From positions 62,001 to 126,000 of the forward strand of contig NZ_FUZA01000008.1 in assembly GCF_900167945.1 (NCBI RefSeq): a stretch of DNA of 64,000 nt, in the 5' to 3' direction. The notes below the pieces were generated by a model, which had not been told where the DNA came from, ran no database searches, and worked only from the letters and a program-made list of their open reading frames with translations. This stretch comes from Dyadobacter psychrophilus. Lineage in GTDB: Bacteria > Bacteroidota > Bacteroidia > Cytophagales > Spirosomataceae. Shown here one piece after another: positions 34,870 through 43,757 of this stretch; position 1 is the stretch's first letter, and each line of letters opens with the position of its first letter. The position numbers were made by a program, and so were the translations under genes.

Positions 34870-36186
34870 ATGGAAGTATTAATAATGGCAGGGCAGCTCA
34901 TTCTGGGCTTATCAATTTTGGTAGGGTTGCATGAATGGGGGCATATGTTTGCTGCAAAGATGTTTGGGATGCGAGTTGAAAAATACTTCATTGGTTTTCC
35001 TCCGAAGATATTCAGCTTTCAAAAAGGAGAGACAGAGTATGGCATTGGCGCGATCCCGTTGGGCGGTTTCGTCAAAATATCTGGTATGATCGACGAATCC
35101 ATGGATACGGAGGCAATGAGTAAGGAGCCTCAACCGTGGGAATTTCGTTCAAAACCAGCCTGGCAACGCTTAATTGTAATGTTGGGCGGGATTATCGTCA
35201 ATGTGATTGTCGGGATTTTCATATTCATCGTCATCGCATATAACGACGGGGATAAATATCTTTCCAGCACAGAGGTTAACAAATATGGCATTGTAGCCGG
35301 CGATCTTGCCAAAGAAATTGGTCTTCAGACTGGTGATAAAATAGTGCGGGTTAATGGTAAGCCGTTCACGAATTTCGACGAGCTAGGAAGCTCCGAGGTT
35401 TTGCTGGGAAGCAACAGCTCTTACACAGTTAACCGCGCAGGGAAAGAAGTTGAGATTGACATCCCAAACAATTTTATCGAGAAACTGTCTGATCCTGAGG
35501 AAAAAAGAGGCTTTATCCGCCCTTTGGAACCGTTTAAGATCGGTGAGGTTGTGCCGGCATCACCCGCACAAAAAGCAGGTTTGCTAACGGGTGACAAGGT
35601 TGTTTCTATCAATGGACAGCCTATCCAGTTTTTCCACGAATTGCAGGCACAGCTGCAAAGCCTGAAAGGCAAAAAAGCAGAGCTGATCGTGCAACGCGGA
35701 GCAGGGCAAAAAACATTGAACGCCAATGTGGATGAAGACGGAACACTGGGTTTTTATCCTGAAAGTCTTTTGAATTACACGGCTATCGAATATACATTGC
35801 CGCAAGCGATTTCCGCCGGAACGGGCGACGCATTTGCCGTTGTTTACAATAATATCAAAGGGTTTGGTAAAATATTCAGAGGCGAAGTTTCCGCCTCGAA
35901 AGCATTGAGCGGACCGATCGGCATTGCCCGTATGTTTGGTGGCGTTTGGGACTGGAGCCGCTTTTGGTATCTGACCGGCTTGCTTTCCATGGTGCTTGCA
36001 TTCATGAACGCCTTGCCAATTCCGGCACTGGATGGTGGCCATGCGGTGATCCTTTCTTACGAGATCATTTCGGGGCGCAAACCATCAGACAGATTTCTTG
36101 AAAACGCTCAGAAAGTCGGCATGGTGCTTTTACTCGGCCTAATGGCTTTTGCAATATTTAATGATGTCTGGAAAGCCGTATTCTAA
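34870..36186 (+). CDS. rseP: Site-2 protease RseP (M50 family)
   Basis: This 438-residue intramembrane metalloprotease has HEWGH in the first membrane helix (VGLHEWGHMFAAKMFGM) and the third ligand motif NALPIPALDGGH near the C-terminus. Two PDZ-like domains lie between (the second around VVPASPAQKAGLLTGDKVV). It cleaves anti-sigma factors and leftover signal peptides in other bacteria. The window's ECF sigma/membrane protein pair at 27.7-29.7 kb is a possible but unproven target. The start of the DUF6702 gene lies inside its 3' end. Confidence 0.95.
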   Translation: MEVLIMAGQLILGLSILVGLHEWGHMFAAKMFGMRVEKYFIGFPPKIFSFQKGETEYGIGAIPLGGFVKISGMIDESMDTEAMSKEPQPWEFRSKPAWQRLIVMLGGIIVNVIVGIFIFIVIAYNDGDKYLSSTEVNKYGIVAGDLAKEIGLQTGDKIVRVNGKPFTNFDELGSSEVLLGSNSSYTVNRAGKEVEIDIPNNFIEKLSDPEEKRGFIRPLEPFKIGEVVPASPAQKAGLLTGDKVVSINGQPIQFFHELQAQLQSLKGKKAELIVQRGAGQKTLNANVDEDGTLGFYPESLLNYTAIEYTLPQAISAGTGDAFAVVYNNIKGFGKIFRGEVSASKALSGPIGIARMFGGVWDWSRFWYLTGLLSMVLAFMNALPIPALDGGHAVILSYEIISGRKPSDRFLENAQKVGMVLLLGLMAFAIFNDVWKAVF

Positions 36187-36721
36187 TATATTTTTCAAAA
36201 AAAATAAGGAAAGGACCAAGAGCTTAATCCTCTTGCCTTTCCTTATTTTTTTCGTTTTTACCCTGTCCTCATCCGTGCACGATTACCATGTAAGCGTGAC
36301 GCAGATGCAGTATAATCCTGCGCTCAAAACTTTCGAAGTGAGTATACGTATGTTCACCGACGATCTGGAACGTGCGTTGTCACAGCGTGGGCTGGCCCAA
36401 GGAAATGAGAAACAGCGCGTTGTTATAAAGAACGATGACAAAAATGATCCGTTAGTCGAGCGATATGTTTTGAAATCATTCGTTTTGACGGATAGTCAGA
36501 AAAAGCCCGTTGCGATTAAATACGTGGGTAAGGAGCAGGAAGAGGATGCGACGTGGGTATATTTAGAAATTCCATTTCAGGGTCCCCTGAATGGTTGTAA
36601 GTTACAGAACAGCACATTGATGGAAGTTTTTGATGATCAGGTCAACATGACGAACATTAAAAACGCCTCAGAAAAACGAACATTCTTGTTTAAAAAGGGA
36701 CAAGCTGTACACATTCTTTAG
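36161..36721 (+). CDS. DUF6702-family exported protein
   Basis: This is a 186-residue protein (if started at the Met of MMSGKPYSN) with a Lys-rich, then hydrophobic signal segment (SLILLPFLIFFVFTLSS) and a mature part beginning HDYHVSVTQMQYNP, typical of the DUF6702 family, followed by IRMFTDDLERALSQ. Its function is unknown. The start is uncertain because there is no ATG between 36164 and the mature part. Any start therefore lies within rseP, and the signal-peptide codons coincide with a strong hairpin plus T-run at 36198-36252. Other possible starts are 36149 and 36164. Confidence 0.78.
   Translation: MMSGKPYSNIFFKKNKERTKSLILLPFLIFFVFTLSSSVHDYHVSVTQMQYNPALKTFEVSIRMFTDDLERALSQRGLAQGNEKQRVVIKNDDKNDPLVERYVLKSFVLTDSQKKPVAIKYVGKEQEEDATWVYLEIPFQGPLNGCKLQNSTLMEVFDDQVNMTNIKNASEKRTFLFKKGQAVHIL
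36198..36252 (+). terminator. Terminator-like hairpin inside the start of the DUF6702 gene
   Basis: A 17-bp perfect lower stem (36198-36214 with 36236-36252) and a 5-bp upper stem (36218-36222 with 36230-36234) are separated by a small internal loop. The right arm ends in seven T residues. It begins 12 bp after the rseP stop, exactly where an rseP terminator would be expected, yet lies within the DUF6702 reading frame. Translation through it would melt the stem. Confidence 0.8.
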
Positions 36722-36830
36722 CCAAAATCCGGTTAGTAAAAAGCCTGACACAGCCGTTGGTGGCATGGCTATTTTGTTTTATTATTCCCTTTCTTTTGAA
36801 AGTCATTATTTATATATTGGGAAAAGATTA

Positions 36831-36847
36831 TCTGTCATTTTGACAGA
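36831..36847 (+). promoter_or_regulatory. Inverted repeat abutting the lon start codon
   Basis: TCTGTCA and TGACAGA form a perfect 7-3-7 repeat ending on the base just before the ATG at 36848. It takes the place of a ribosome site. It may be a repressor operator or a translational hairpin. If the true start is the third codon Met (36854), the repeat is still in the leader. Confidence 0.55.
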
Positions 36848-39370
36848 ATGCCTATGAAATTTGAACCTTCTGACTTATATAGTCGGCTGCTCATGTCCGA
36901 TTCGGATATGGATAGCCTTGAAATTGTCCCTCTTGGTGGCCCTGATGGCTCCGACGAGCCATTTGAACTACCTGAAGAACTTGCCATACTGCCAATCAGG
37001 CAAACAGTGCTTTTCCCCGGAATGGTAATACCCGTAACCGTCGTGCGCCAGAAAGCCATTCGGTTAGTCAAAAAAATATACAGGAATTCGGATATCAATC
37101 AGCGTATATTAGGTGCTGTTACTCAGGCGATTCCAAATAAGGAAGACCCTACGGCTGAGGATCTTTACAATGTTGGAACCGTTGCTCAGATACTGAAAAT
37201 GATTACGTTACCCGATGGTAATGTAACCATAATCGTGCAGGGAAGACAGCGTTTTGAGATCAAAACAATTTTGCACGAAGAACCTTATCTGACTGCCGAA
37301 GTAAAGGCCATTGATGACTCATTTGTTGGCCCTACCAAGAAGGAATCCAAAGCACTTTTGCAATCCTTAAGGGATGGCGCACACAAGATCATGCGCCTGA
37401 ACCCGGAAATTCCGCAAGAAGCCCGGATTGCGCTGGATAACATTGAAAGCCCTATTTTTCTGATCCATTTTCTTTCTTCAAACATTAATGTAGACGTTGC
37501 CGACAAGCAAAAGTTACTGGAAGAAAGAAACGGTCACAAACAGGCGACGCTCTTGCTTCAGTATATGATGCGGGAAATAGAAATGCTGGAATTGAAAAGG
37601 GAAATTCAAACGAAAGCCAGTTCCGACATTGATCAGCAGCAGCGTGATTATTTTCTCAGACAACAGATAAAAGTCCTGCACGACGAACTCGGCATGGACA
37701 GCCCTGAGCGCGATCTTGACGAAATTCGTCTGAAAGCCAGTCAGAAAAAATGGTCGGATTCTGTCCGCAGCCACTTTGAAAAAGAATTGACTAAGCTGCA
37801 ACGCATAAATCCAATGGCACCCGAATATCCGGTGACCATGAATTACCTGGAAATGCTTGTTGATCTGCCTTGGGGACAATATACCAAAGACAATTTCGAC
37901 TTAGTCCGCGCGCAAAAAGTGTTGGACGCAGACCATTTCGGCCTGGAAAAAGTAAAGGAAAGGATCATTGAATATCTGGCTGTTTTGAAGCTGAAAGGCA
38001 ACCTGAAAGCACCTATCCTTTGCCTGTACGGCCCTCCGGGAGTTGGTAAAACTTCCTTGGGAAAGTCCATCGCGAAAGCATTGAACCGCGAATACATCAG
38101 GATGGCGCTTGGAGGCGTGCATGATGAGGCTGAAATTCGCGGCCACAGAAAGACATATATCGGCGCTATGCCGGGAAAAATCATTCAGAACATTAAAAAG
38201 GCAGGTTATGCAAATCCTGTGTTCATTCTGGATGAAATTGATAAAGTAAGCTCGGACTACCGCGGCGATCCGTCGTCGGCATTGTTAGAGGTGCTTGATC
38301 CCGAACAAAACTCCTCATTTACAGACAATTACCTGGAAGTTGAATACGATCTTTCCAAGGTTTTGTTTGTAGCGACCGCTAATGCTTTGGACACTATCCA
38401 CCCTGCTTTGCGCGACCGGATGGAGATCATTGAAATGACGGGTTATACGATCGAAGAGAAATTGCAGATTGCAAAACGTTATCTCGTTCCAAAACAACGC
38501 AAAGACCATGGCCTGAAATCGACGGACATTAAAATCGACGATTCGGCGCTTACCAGGATCATTGAAGGTTATACAAGAGAATCCGGTGTAAGGAACCTGG
38601 AACAAAAAATAGGATCCGTTGTCCGCAAGATTGCGAAATCCGTCGCAATGGAGCAGGACTATCCAAAAACCATCAAACCAGAGCAAATTGAGAAATATCT
38701 TGGCGCGGAAATTTTTGACAAAGATCTGTATCAGGACAACGATTTTGCTGGGGTAGTAACCGGTTTGGCCTGGACTTCGGTGGGCGGTGAAATTTTATTT
38801 ATTGAAACAAGCCTCAGCCGCGGAAAAGGAAATCTTACATTATCCGGTCAACTTGGCGATGTCATGAAAGAATCGGCCGTGGCCGCATTATCTTATCTGA
38901 AAGCCAATGCCGACCGCCTGGGCATTGATTACCGGATCTTTAACCATTACGACCTGCACGTACACGTGCCTGCCGGAGCGGTGCCTAAAGACGGGCCTTC
39001 TGCCGGTGTAACAATGGTCACTTCCATGGCCTCGATCTTTACGCAGCGCAGGGTGAAACCATTCATTGCCATGACGGGTGAGATCACATTAAGGGGCAAA
39101 GTTTTACCAGTGGGCGGCGTTAAGGAGAAGATCCTGGCGGCTCGTCGTGCGGGTGTGAAGGAAATTATTCTATGTGTGAAAAACCGCAAAGATGTGGAAG
39201 AGGTGCCAGCAAACTATATCAAGGAATTGTCGTTCCATTACGTGGACCAGATTGATGAGGTGCTGGAATATGCATTGTTGCCGGAGAAAGTAAAAAATGC
39301 GACAAACTTCGTTTTTCCCGAAGAGAAAAGAGAAAAAGAAGAAAGTGGATATGTTACTTTGGGCGTTTAA
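36848..39370 (+). CDS. lon: ATP-dependent protease Lon
   Basis: This 840-residue cytoplasmic quality-control protease has the N-terminal LON substrate domain (LPIRQTVLFPGMVIPVTV), a coiled-coil linker, an AAA+ module with Walker A GPPGVGKTSLGKS and Walker B VFILDEIDKV, and a C-terminal protease domain with the catalytic Ser in KDGPSAGVTM and the Lys in GGVKEKILAARR. Length is as usual for LonA. A terminator follows at 39404. Confidence 0.97.
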   Translation: MPMKFEPSDLYSRLLMSDSDMDSLEIVPLGGPDGSDEPFELPEELAILPIRQTVLFPGMVIPVTVVRQKAIRLVKKIYRNSDINQRILGAVTQAIPNKEDPTAEDLYNVGTVAQILKMITLPDGNVTIIVQGRQRFEIKTILHEEPYLTAEVKAIDDSFVGPTKKESKALLQSLRDGAHKIMRLNPEIPQEARIALDNIESPIFLIHFLSSNINVDVADKQKLLEERNGHKQATLLLQYMMREIEMLELKREIQTKASSDIDQQQRDYFLRQQIKVLHDELGMDSPERDLDEIRLKASQKKWSDSVRSHFEKELTKLQRINPMAPEYPVTMNYLEMLVDLPWGQYTKDNFDLVRAQKVLDADHFGLEKVKERIIEYLAVLKLKGNLKAPILCLYGPPGVGKTSLGKSIAKALNREYIRMALGGVHDEAEIRGHRKTYIGAMPGKIIQNIKKAGYANPVFILDEIDKVSSDYRGDPSSALLEVLDPEQNSSFTDNYLEVEYDLSKVLFVATANALDTIHPALRDRMEIIEMTGYTIEEKLQIAKRYLVPKQRKDHGLKSTDIKIDDSALTRIIEGYTRESGVRNLEQKIGSVVRKIAKSVAMEQDYPKTIKPEQIEKYLGAEIFDKDLYQDNDFAGVVTGLAWTSVGGEILFIETSLSRGKGNLTLSGQLGDVMKESAVAALSYLKANADRLGIDYRIFNHYDLHVHVPAGAVPKDGPSAGVTMVTSMASIFTQRRVKPFIAMTGEITLRGKVLPVGGVKEKILAARRAGVKEIILCVKNRKDVEEVPANYIKELSFHYVDQIDEVLEYALLPEKVKNATNFVFPEEKREKEESGYVTLGV

Positions 39371-39403
39371 AGCGTTCTCGAAAAATAAATAAGATTTGTT
39401 TTC

Positions 39404-39431
39404 AAAAAAGGCGCCCTTGGGCGTCTTTTTT
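39404..39431 (+). terminator. Terminator of lon
   Basis: AAAAAAGGCGCC (39404-39415) pairs with GGCGTCTTTTTT (39420-39431), a 12-bp stem with one G-U pair over a 4-nt loop. It lies 34 bp past the lon stop. Confidence 0.85.
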
Positions 39432-39489
39432 GCTTAAGGGTTTGGAATTCAAAAACACGTCCTGATATCAACAACTATTCATTACTAAA

Positions 39490-41013
39490 ATGTCCCTACC
39501 GCAGCTTTCTCCCGAACTATTGGACCAGCGTCCCGATTTGTTGCCTAACCATCAAAATCTGCTCGCGTTGCCTGAAAAAATCATTCAGTTTGGCACGGGA
39601 GTGCTCCTGCGCGGCTTACCCGATTATTTTGTGAACAAAGCCAATCAGCAGGGAATATTTAATGGACGAATCGTAGTTGTCAAGTCGACGAACAGCGGCG
39701 GAACGGACGCATTTGCATCCCAACAAAATATTTTTTCACACAGCATCCGGGGAATTGAGGACGGAAACCAGGTAGATAAGCTGGTGATCAACAGCGCCAT
39801 TAGCAGGACTATTTCGGCCAATAGTAATTGGGCCGAGATCCTGGAATGTGCACATAATGCGGATTTACGGATTATTATTTCAAATACTACAGAGGTTGGC
39901 ATTCAATTGACAGAGGATAATGTTTTCGCAAGTCCGCCTGCATCCTATCCGGGAAAATTGACCGCTTACTTATTCGAACGCTTTAAAGCATTCAACGGAA
40001 GTGCCGACTCAGGAATGGTAATCGTTCCCACTGAACTGATTGTTAACAGCGGACAGAAACTGCGTGACATTGTTTTTGAACAAGCCAGACGCCATAATCT
40101 CGACCAAAATTTCATACAATGGCTCGAAGCGCATAACCATTTTTGCAGTTCACTGGTAGACAGGATCGTTCCCGGAAAACCTGATGCAGAAACGGTTGCC
40201 TCGATTTCCGGAAATCAAGGTTACAAAGACGATTTGCTGATTGTTTCCGAGGTTTACAGATTGTGGGCCATTGAAGGAAGCGAACATGTGCGATCTGTGC
40301 TGAGCTTTGCTGAGGCAGATAAGGGTGTTGTAATCGAACCCGACATTGACTTATACAGGGAATTAAAACTGCGCCTGCTCAACGGGACGCATACGCTTGC
40401 TTGCGGCTTGTGCTTCCTGAGAGGCCTTGACACGGTGAGTGAAAGCATGGAAAATCCCGAAACCGCTGCGTTCATTGCCGATGTAATGTTGCGGGAGCTC
40501 GCGCCTGCGATCCCTTATCCGGTGGATCCCGTGCGTGCGCAGGAATTTGGCAACCAGGTTCTGGACCGTTTTCGGAACCCGTTTATCCGCCATCAATTGG
40601 TTGACATTACGGTTCAGTACACGGCTAAAATGAAGATGCGGAACATTCCCACCCTGCTCAGCTACTACGAAAAATTCGACCAGGCACCCCAGCTTTTTGC
40701 AAAAGGTTTTGCTGCATTCCTGAAATTCATGAAGCCTGTTGTACATAAGGATGGCGCCTACTACGGCGATCGTGATGGCCAGCCTTACTCAATCCGCTGC
40801 GATGCGGCGCCCTACTTTGATGAAATGTGGAAGTCTGCGGCTTCACCATTGGATCTTGCCATGAGAGTAATGTCTGATATCTCTCTTTGGGATACGGATT
40901 TAACCCAACTTCCCGGATTTCTGGATGCTGTAAATGCGCACATGATCGAACCGGAAGCATTGGAAACTTTACGCATCGTTCCAGGCGCAGACGCTCCTAA
41001 ACTTGACATTTAG
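39490..41013 (+). CDS. uxaB: Tagaturonate reductase (altronate oxidoreductase)
   Basis: This 507-residue member of the polyol-specific long-chain dehydrogenase family reduces D-tagaturonate to D-altronate with NADH in galacturonate breakdown. IIQFGTGVLLRGLPDYF is the UxaB-type nucleotide-binding start. ISNTTEVGIQL, NGTHTLACGLCFLRGLDTV and RNPFIRHQL follow the UxaB pattern along the chain. It stands alone on the plus strand, 5.7 kb from uxaC-uxuA, and its stop overlaps a convergent gene by 4 bp. UxuB-like activity on fructuronate cannot be excluded. Confidence 0.9.
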   Translation: MSLPQLSPELLDQRPDLLPNHQNLLALPEKIIQFGTGVLLRGLPDYFVNKANQQGIFNGRIVVVKSTNSGGTDAFASQQNIFSHSIRGIEDGNQVDKLVINSAISRTISANSNWAEILECAHNADLRIIISNTTEVGIQLTEDNVFASPPASYPGKLTAYLFERFKAFNGSADSGMVIVPTELIVNSGQKLRDIVFEQARRHNLDQNFIQWLEAHNHFCSSLVDRIVPGKPDAETVASISGNQGYKDDLLIVSEVYRLWAIEGSEHVRSVLSFAEADKGVVIEPDIDLYRELKLRLLNGTHTLACGLCFLRGLDTVSESMENPETAAFIADVMLRELAPAIPYPVDPVRAQEFGNQVLDRFRNPFIRHQLVDITVQYTAKMKMRNIPTLLSYYEKFDQAPQLFAKGFAAFLKFMKPVVHKDGAYYGDRDGQPYSIRCDAAPYFDEMWKSAASPLDLAMRVMSDISLWDTDLTQLPGFLDAVNAHMIEPEALETLRIVPGADAPKLDI

Positions 41014-41789
41014 TCAGCGCTCCAAAGCCTTAATTTATCATAAAGAGCCTGCGAGGCAATCTCGTTGGAGCTGTAATAGATCTGATCCGTTTTTGTTGTA
41101 ATAAACAGAAACGGATTTATTTTTTTGTTGACAAATAATTTAATCGTCCGGCCATCTTTGGTCTTGAAATTTCCTTTTGCAAAATCTCCTGCTGCAAAGC
41201 CGTTTGATCTATAGGAAATAGGTGGTAACTCCGGAACAAGTTCGATTTTGGCAATGTCCGTTTTGCTCAACTTCAAACCATACATTCCCTTTATTTCCAA
41301 ATTGTTATCGGAAAATATAAGCTTGCTGTCTTGCAGGCTGGAATAAAGCTGTGTAGAAATCCCGGCGATGATGACCAGCAAAATGGCCATTCCCACATAA
41401 GTGCCGGATCGCTGTCCCTTAGTTCCGCGGTAGTATTTGTTGCCTTTTGCAATCAAAAAAACATAGGCTAGCAGCGGATATATAATGATAAAAGAGCCTG
41501 CCCAGTTATTATTGAGCAAGGTCAGGATCAAAAAGCCTGAAATCAGCGATATACCAAGGAAAATGTGGAATCTTTTAAAAAACCTGACATAACCAATAAT
41601 GTCCATCTTGGCCCGGTCGGCTTCCGACATGGTGTTGTAACCGGATAAAATGTATTTCGCGTTGCCAGCCGTCACAGTGAAGCCGAGCGACGTAAAAATG
41701 ACAGCAAGAATGATTGCGGCGGTAAACATATGCTGATGAAATTGAGGGTAAATCACTTGCAATTTGGGCAAAAAAATCGTTGGCATCAT
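41010..41789 (-). CDS. Membrane protein with DUF3784-like helices and a C-terminal PH-like domain
   Basis: This is a 259-residue protein. The first 160 residues hold four or five membrane helices; AKYILSGYNTMSEADRAKMDIIGYVRFFKRFHIFLG is the DUF3784-like loop, quoted here only in part as GYNTMSEADRAKMDIIGY. The last 100 residues resemble a small beta-rich PH-like domain (LKLSKTDIAKIELVPELPP). Its function is unknown. Two adjacent Met codons make the start uncertain by one residue. It converges on uxaB with a 4-bp overlap. Confidence 0.75.
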   Translation of the reverse strand: MMPTIFLPKLQVIYPQFHQHMFTAAIILAVIFTSLGFTVTAGNAKYILSGYNTMSEADRAKMDIIGYVRFFKRFHIFLGISLISGFLILTLLNNNWAGSFIIIYPLLAYVFLIAKGNKYYRGTKGQRSGTYVGMAILLVIIAGISTQLYSSLQDSKLIFSDNNLEIKGMYGLKLSKTDIAKIELVPELPPISYRSNGFAAGDFAKGNFKTKDGRTIKLFVNKKINPFLFITTKTDQIYYSSNEIASQALYDKLRLWSAD

Positions 41790-41849
41790 TTTTGACTTCC
41801 AACACCCTGAAACTCAAAATCCAGTTAACCCGATTTTTACTATATAAAC

Positions 41850-43001
41850 GTGAAAAGATCTGTAAAAATATTAATAGGAATAGTGATTATCCTTATAATC
41901 GCCCGCCTGTTGCTGCCCTATTTTGTGGTACGGTATGTGAACAAAGTTCTCGCTGACATGAATGGTTACACCGGCCATATCGAGGACGTGGACATTCATC
42001 TGATCCGGGGCGCTTACCAGATCGACGGCATGAATATCCGGAAGGTCAACGGCAAGATCAAAGAGCCTTTTATCCTGATCCCAAAGATGGACCTTTCGGT
42101 GCAGTGGGAGTCTCTACTGAAAGGTAAGCTCGTGAGCGAAGTGGAATGTCACAACCCGGAGATCAACTTTGCATTCAGCAGCAGCGAAGAGGGAAGCCAG
42201 ACGGGTGCAGAAAACGACTGGACAAAGGTTATCAAGGATCTTTTACCTATTGAAATAAATCGTTTTCAAATCATCGACGGCAAGGTGGACCTTACCAGCA
42301 TTGTAAGCCAGCCGAAGACGGACCTCACATTAAAAAACTTCCAGCTGGAAATTGCAAATATCCGTAATGTGGAAGAAAAGGGTAAGGCATTGCCATCTCC
42401 CGTTAAAGCGACGGGTGATATGCCCGGGTTTGGCGGAACAATGTTGTTTACAGCGAATATGATGCTGCTGAAACAAATCCCGGATTTCGATTATAATATG
42501 AGCCTGAAAGACCTCCAACTAGTGAAGTTAAATAGTCTGTCGCGCCAATACGGAAACCTGGATTTCGAAAAAGGGACGATGAGCCTTTTGAGCGAAATGA
42601 AAATGGTCGACGGCAAGCTTGAAGGCTATTTGAAGCCGCTTACGAAGGATATGAAGATCTTCAAAATGAAAGAGGAGAACCGGAATGTGAGCCAGTTCTT
42701 CCGCGAGTTGCTGGCAGAAGGCGGTGCATTTATTCTTGAAAATAAAAAGAAGGATCAGGTTGCTACGCGGATCCCGCTAAAAGGAACCGTCGGCGACATT
42801 TCCACTGACCTGTGGCCAATCATTATCAATGTGTTGCGTAATGCTTACGTGGAAGCGTTTAAAGCCGAATACGACTCGTCAATGAGCGTGAAGGACACTA
42901 TCAAGGAAGTGCGCAAGGACCGGAAAGAGAAGCGGAAGGAAAAACGTGAAGCGCGGAGGGCGAAGCGCGAGCGCAAAAAAGCGGAACGTAAAAAAGATTA
43001 G
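41850..43001 (+). CDS. DUF748/AsmA-like envelope protein
   Basis: This is a 383-residue protein starting at GTG. An N-terminal membrane helix (ILIGIVIILIIARLLLPYFV) is followed by a periplasmic domain like the DUF748/AsmA group (VEDVDIHL-type sequence HIEDVDIHLIRGAYQIDG). These proteins are linked to lipid movement or outer-membrane upkeep. The last 40 residues are extremely rich in Lys, Arg and Glu. The coding end carries half of a hairpin (42978-43011). Confidence 0.82.
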   Translation: MKRSVKILIGIVIILIIARLLLPYFVVRYVNKVLADMNGYTGHIEDVDIHLIRGAYQIDGMNIRKVNGKIKEPFILIPKMDLSVQWESLLKGKLVSEVECHNPEINFAFSSSEEGSQTGAENDWTKVIKDLLPIEINRFQIIDGKVDLTSIVSQPKTDLTLKNFQLEIANIRNVEEKGKALPSPVKATGDMPGFGGTMLFTANMMLLKQIPDFDYNMSLKDLQLVKLNSLSRQYGNLDFEKGTMSLLSEMKMVDGKLEGYLKPLTKDMKIFKMKEENRNVSQFFRELLAEGGAFILENKKKDQVATRIPLKGTVGDISTDLWPIIINVLRNAYVEAFKAEYDSSMSVKDTIKEVRKDRKEKRKEKREARRAKRERKKAERKKD

Positions 43002-43011
43002 GTTCCGCTTT
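42978..43011. terminator. Hairpin spanning the stop codon of the DUF748-like gene
   Basis: AAAGCGGAAC (42978-42987) pairs with GTTCCGCTTT (43002-43011) across the stop codon. The T-run after it is weak, so it is a possible terminator only. It would also lie downstream of the convergent aldolase gene ending at 43034. Confidence 0.45.
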
Positions 43012-43033
43012 CAATAATAATGATATTTTAAAA

Positions 43034-43699
43034 TTAAATGGCTTCCCGGAATTTAGTAACCAGTGCAATGCTTTCGGCAACTTTCTGCTCGATCCAGGCG
43101 TATTTACCGTCTGCAATAATGTCTTTTGGAAACAAATTTGAGCCCAAACCAACGGCATATGCGCCTGCTCCGAACCATTCATTAATACTCTCGGCAGTAG
43201 GCTGCACACCTCCCGTGACCATGATCTTCACATTGGGCATAGGTCCGCGGATCGCTTTGATAAACTTAGACCCTACGACATCGCCGGGAAAAAGTTTAAC
43301 AACTTCCGCGCCGGCTTGCTGCGCGTTATAAATCTCTGTTAATGTTGAAACGCCCGGAATCCAGGGAATATTGGCTTTTGCACACGCATAACCAACTGCC
43401 GGGTTGAGGCAAGGTGTTACGATAAAGTCGGTTCCTGCATCGATAAATTTCTGTGCAGTTTCCGCATCGTAAATCGTTCCAATGCCCATGGACAATCCTG
43501 GCAGGCTTTCTTTTGTGTAAGCGATCAGTTCAGTAAAAACGGTGAATGCGTTTTCGCCGCGATTGGTAAATTCAAATGCCCGAGCGCCGCCCCTGTAACT
43601 GGCATTGATCACTTCCTTCGCAATTTCTATATCACTATGATAAAACAAGGGCAAAACGCCAACCTGATTTAATAATTTCAATGTCGTTTCCTTATCCAT
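43034..43699 (-). CDS. eda: KDPG/KHG aldolase
   Basis: This 221-residue aldolase splits 2-keto-3-deoxy-6-phosphogluconate to pyruvate and glyceraldehyde-3-phosphate. It has the Glu of GARAFEFTNRG, the FIVTPCLNP loop and the Schiff-base Lys in AEVVKLFPGD. It is the last gene of the uxuA-uxaC-kdgK-eda run, 58 bp after kdgK, and completes uronate breakdown. Confidence 0.95.
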   Translation of the reverse strand: MDKETTLKLLNQVGVLPLFYHSDIEIAKEVINASYRGGARAFEFTNRGENAFTVFTELIAYTKESLPGLSMGIGTIYDAETAQKFIDAGTDFIVTPCLNPAVGYACAKANIPWIPGVSTLTEIYNAQQAGAEVVKLFPGDVVGSKFIKAIRGPMPNVKIMVTGGVQPTAESINEWFGAGAYAVGLGSNLFPKDIIADGKYAWIEQKVAESIALVTKFREAI

Positions 43700-43757
43700 G
43701 TTTTTTGTTTTTTTGAAACAGCAACCGGCTCAATATTGCCAAATCAGCAATTCTAGT

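Noticed and set aside
36722..36780. Possible terminator after the DUF6702 gene (AAAAAGCC ... GGCTATTTT)
   Set aside because: Pairing is interrupted and the loop is long; the evidence is weaker than for the listed terminators.
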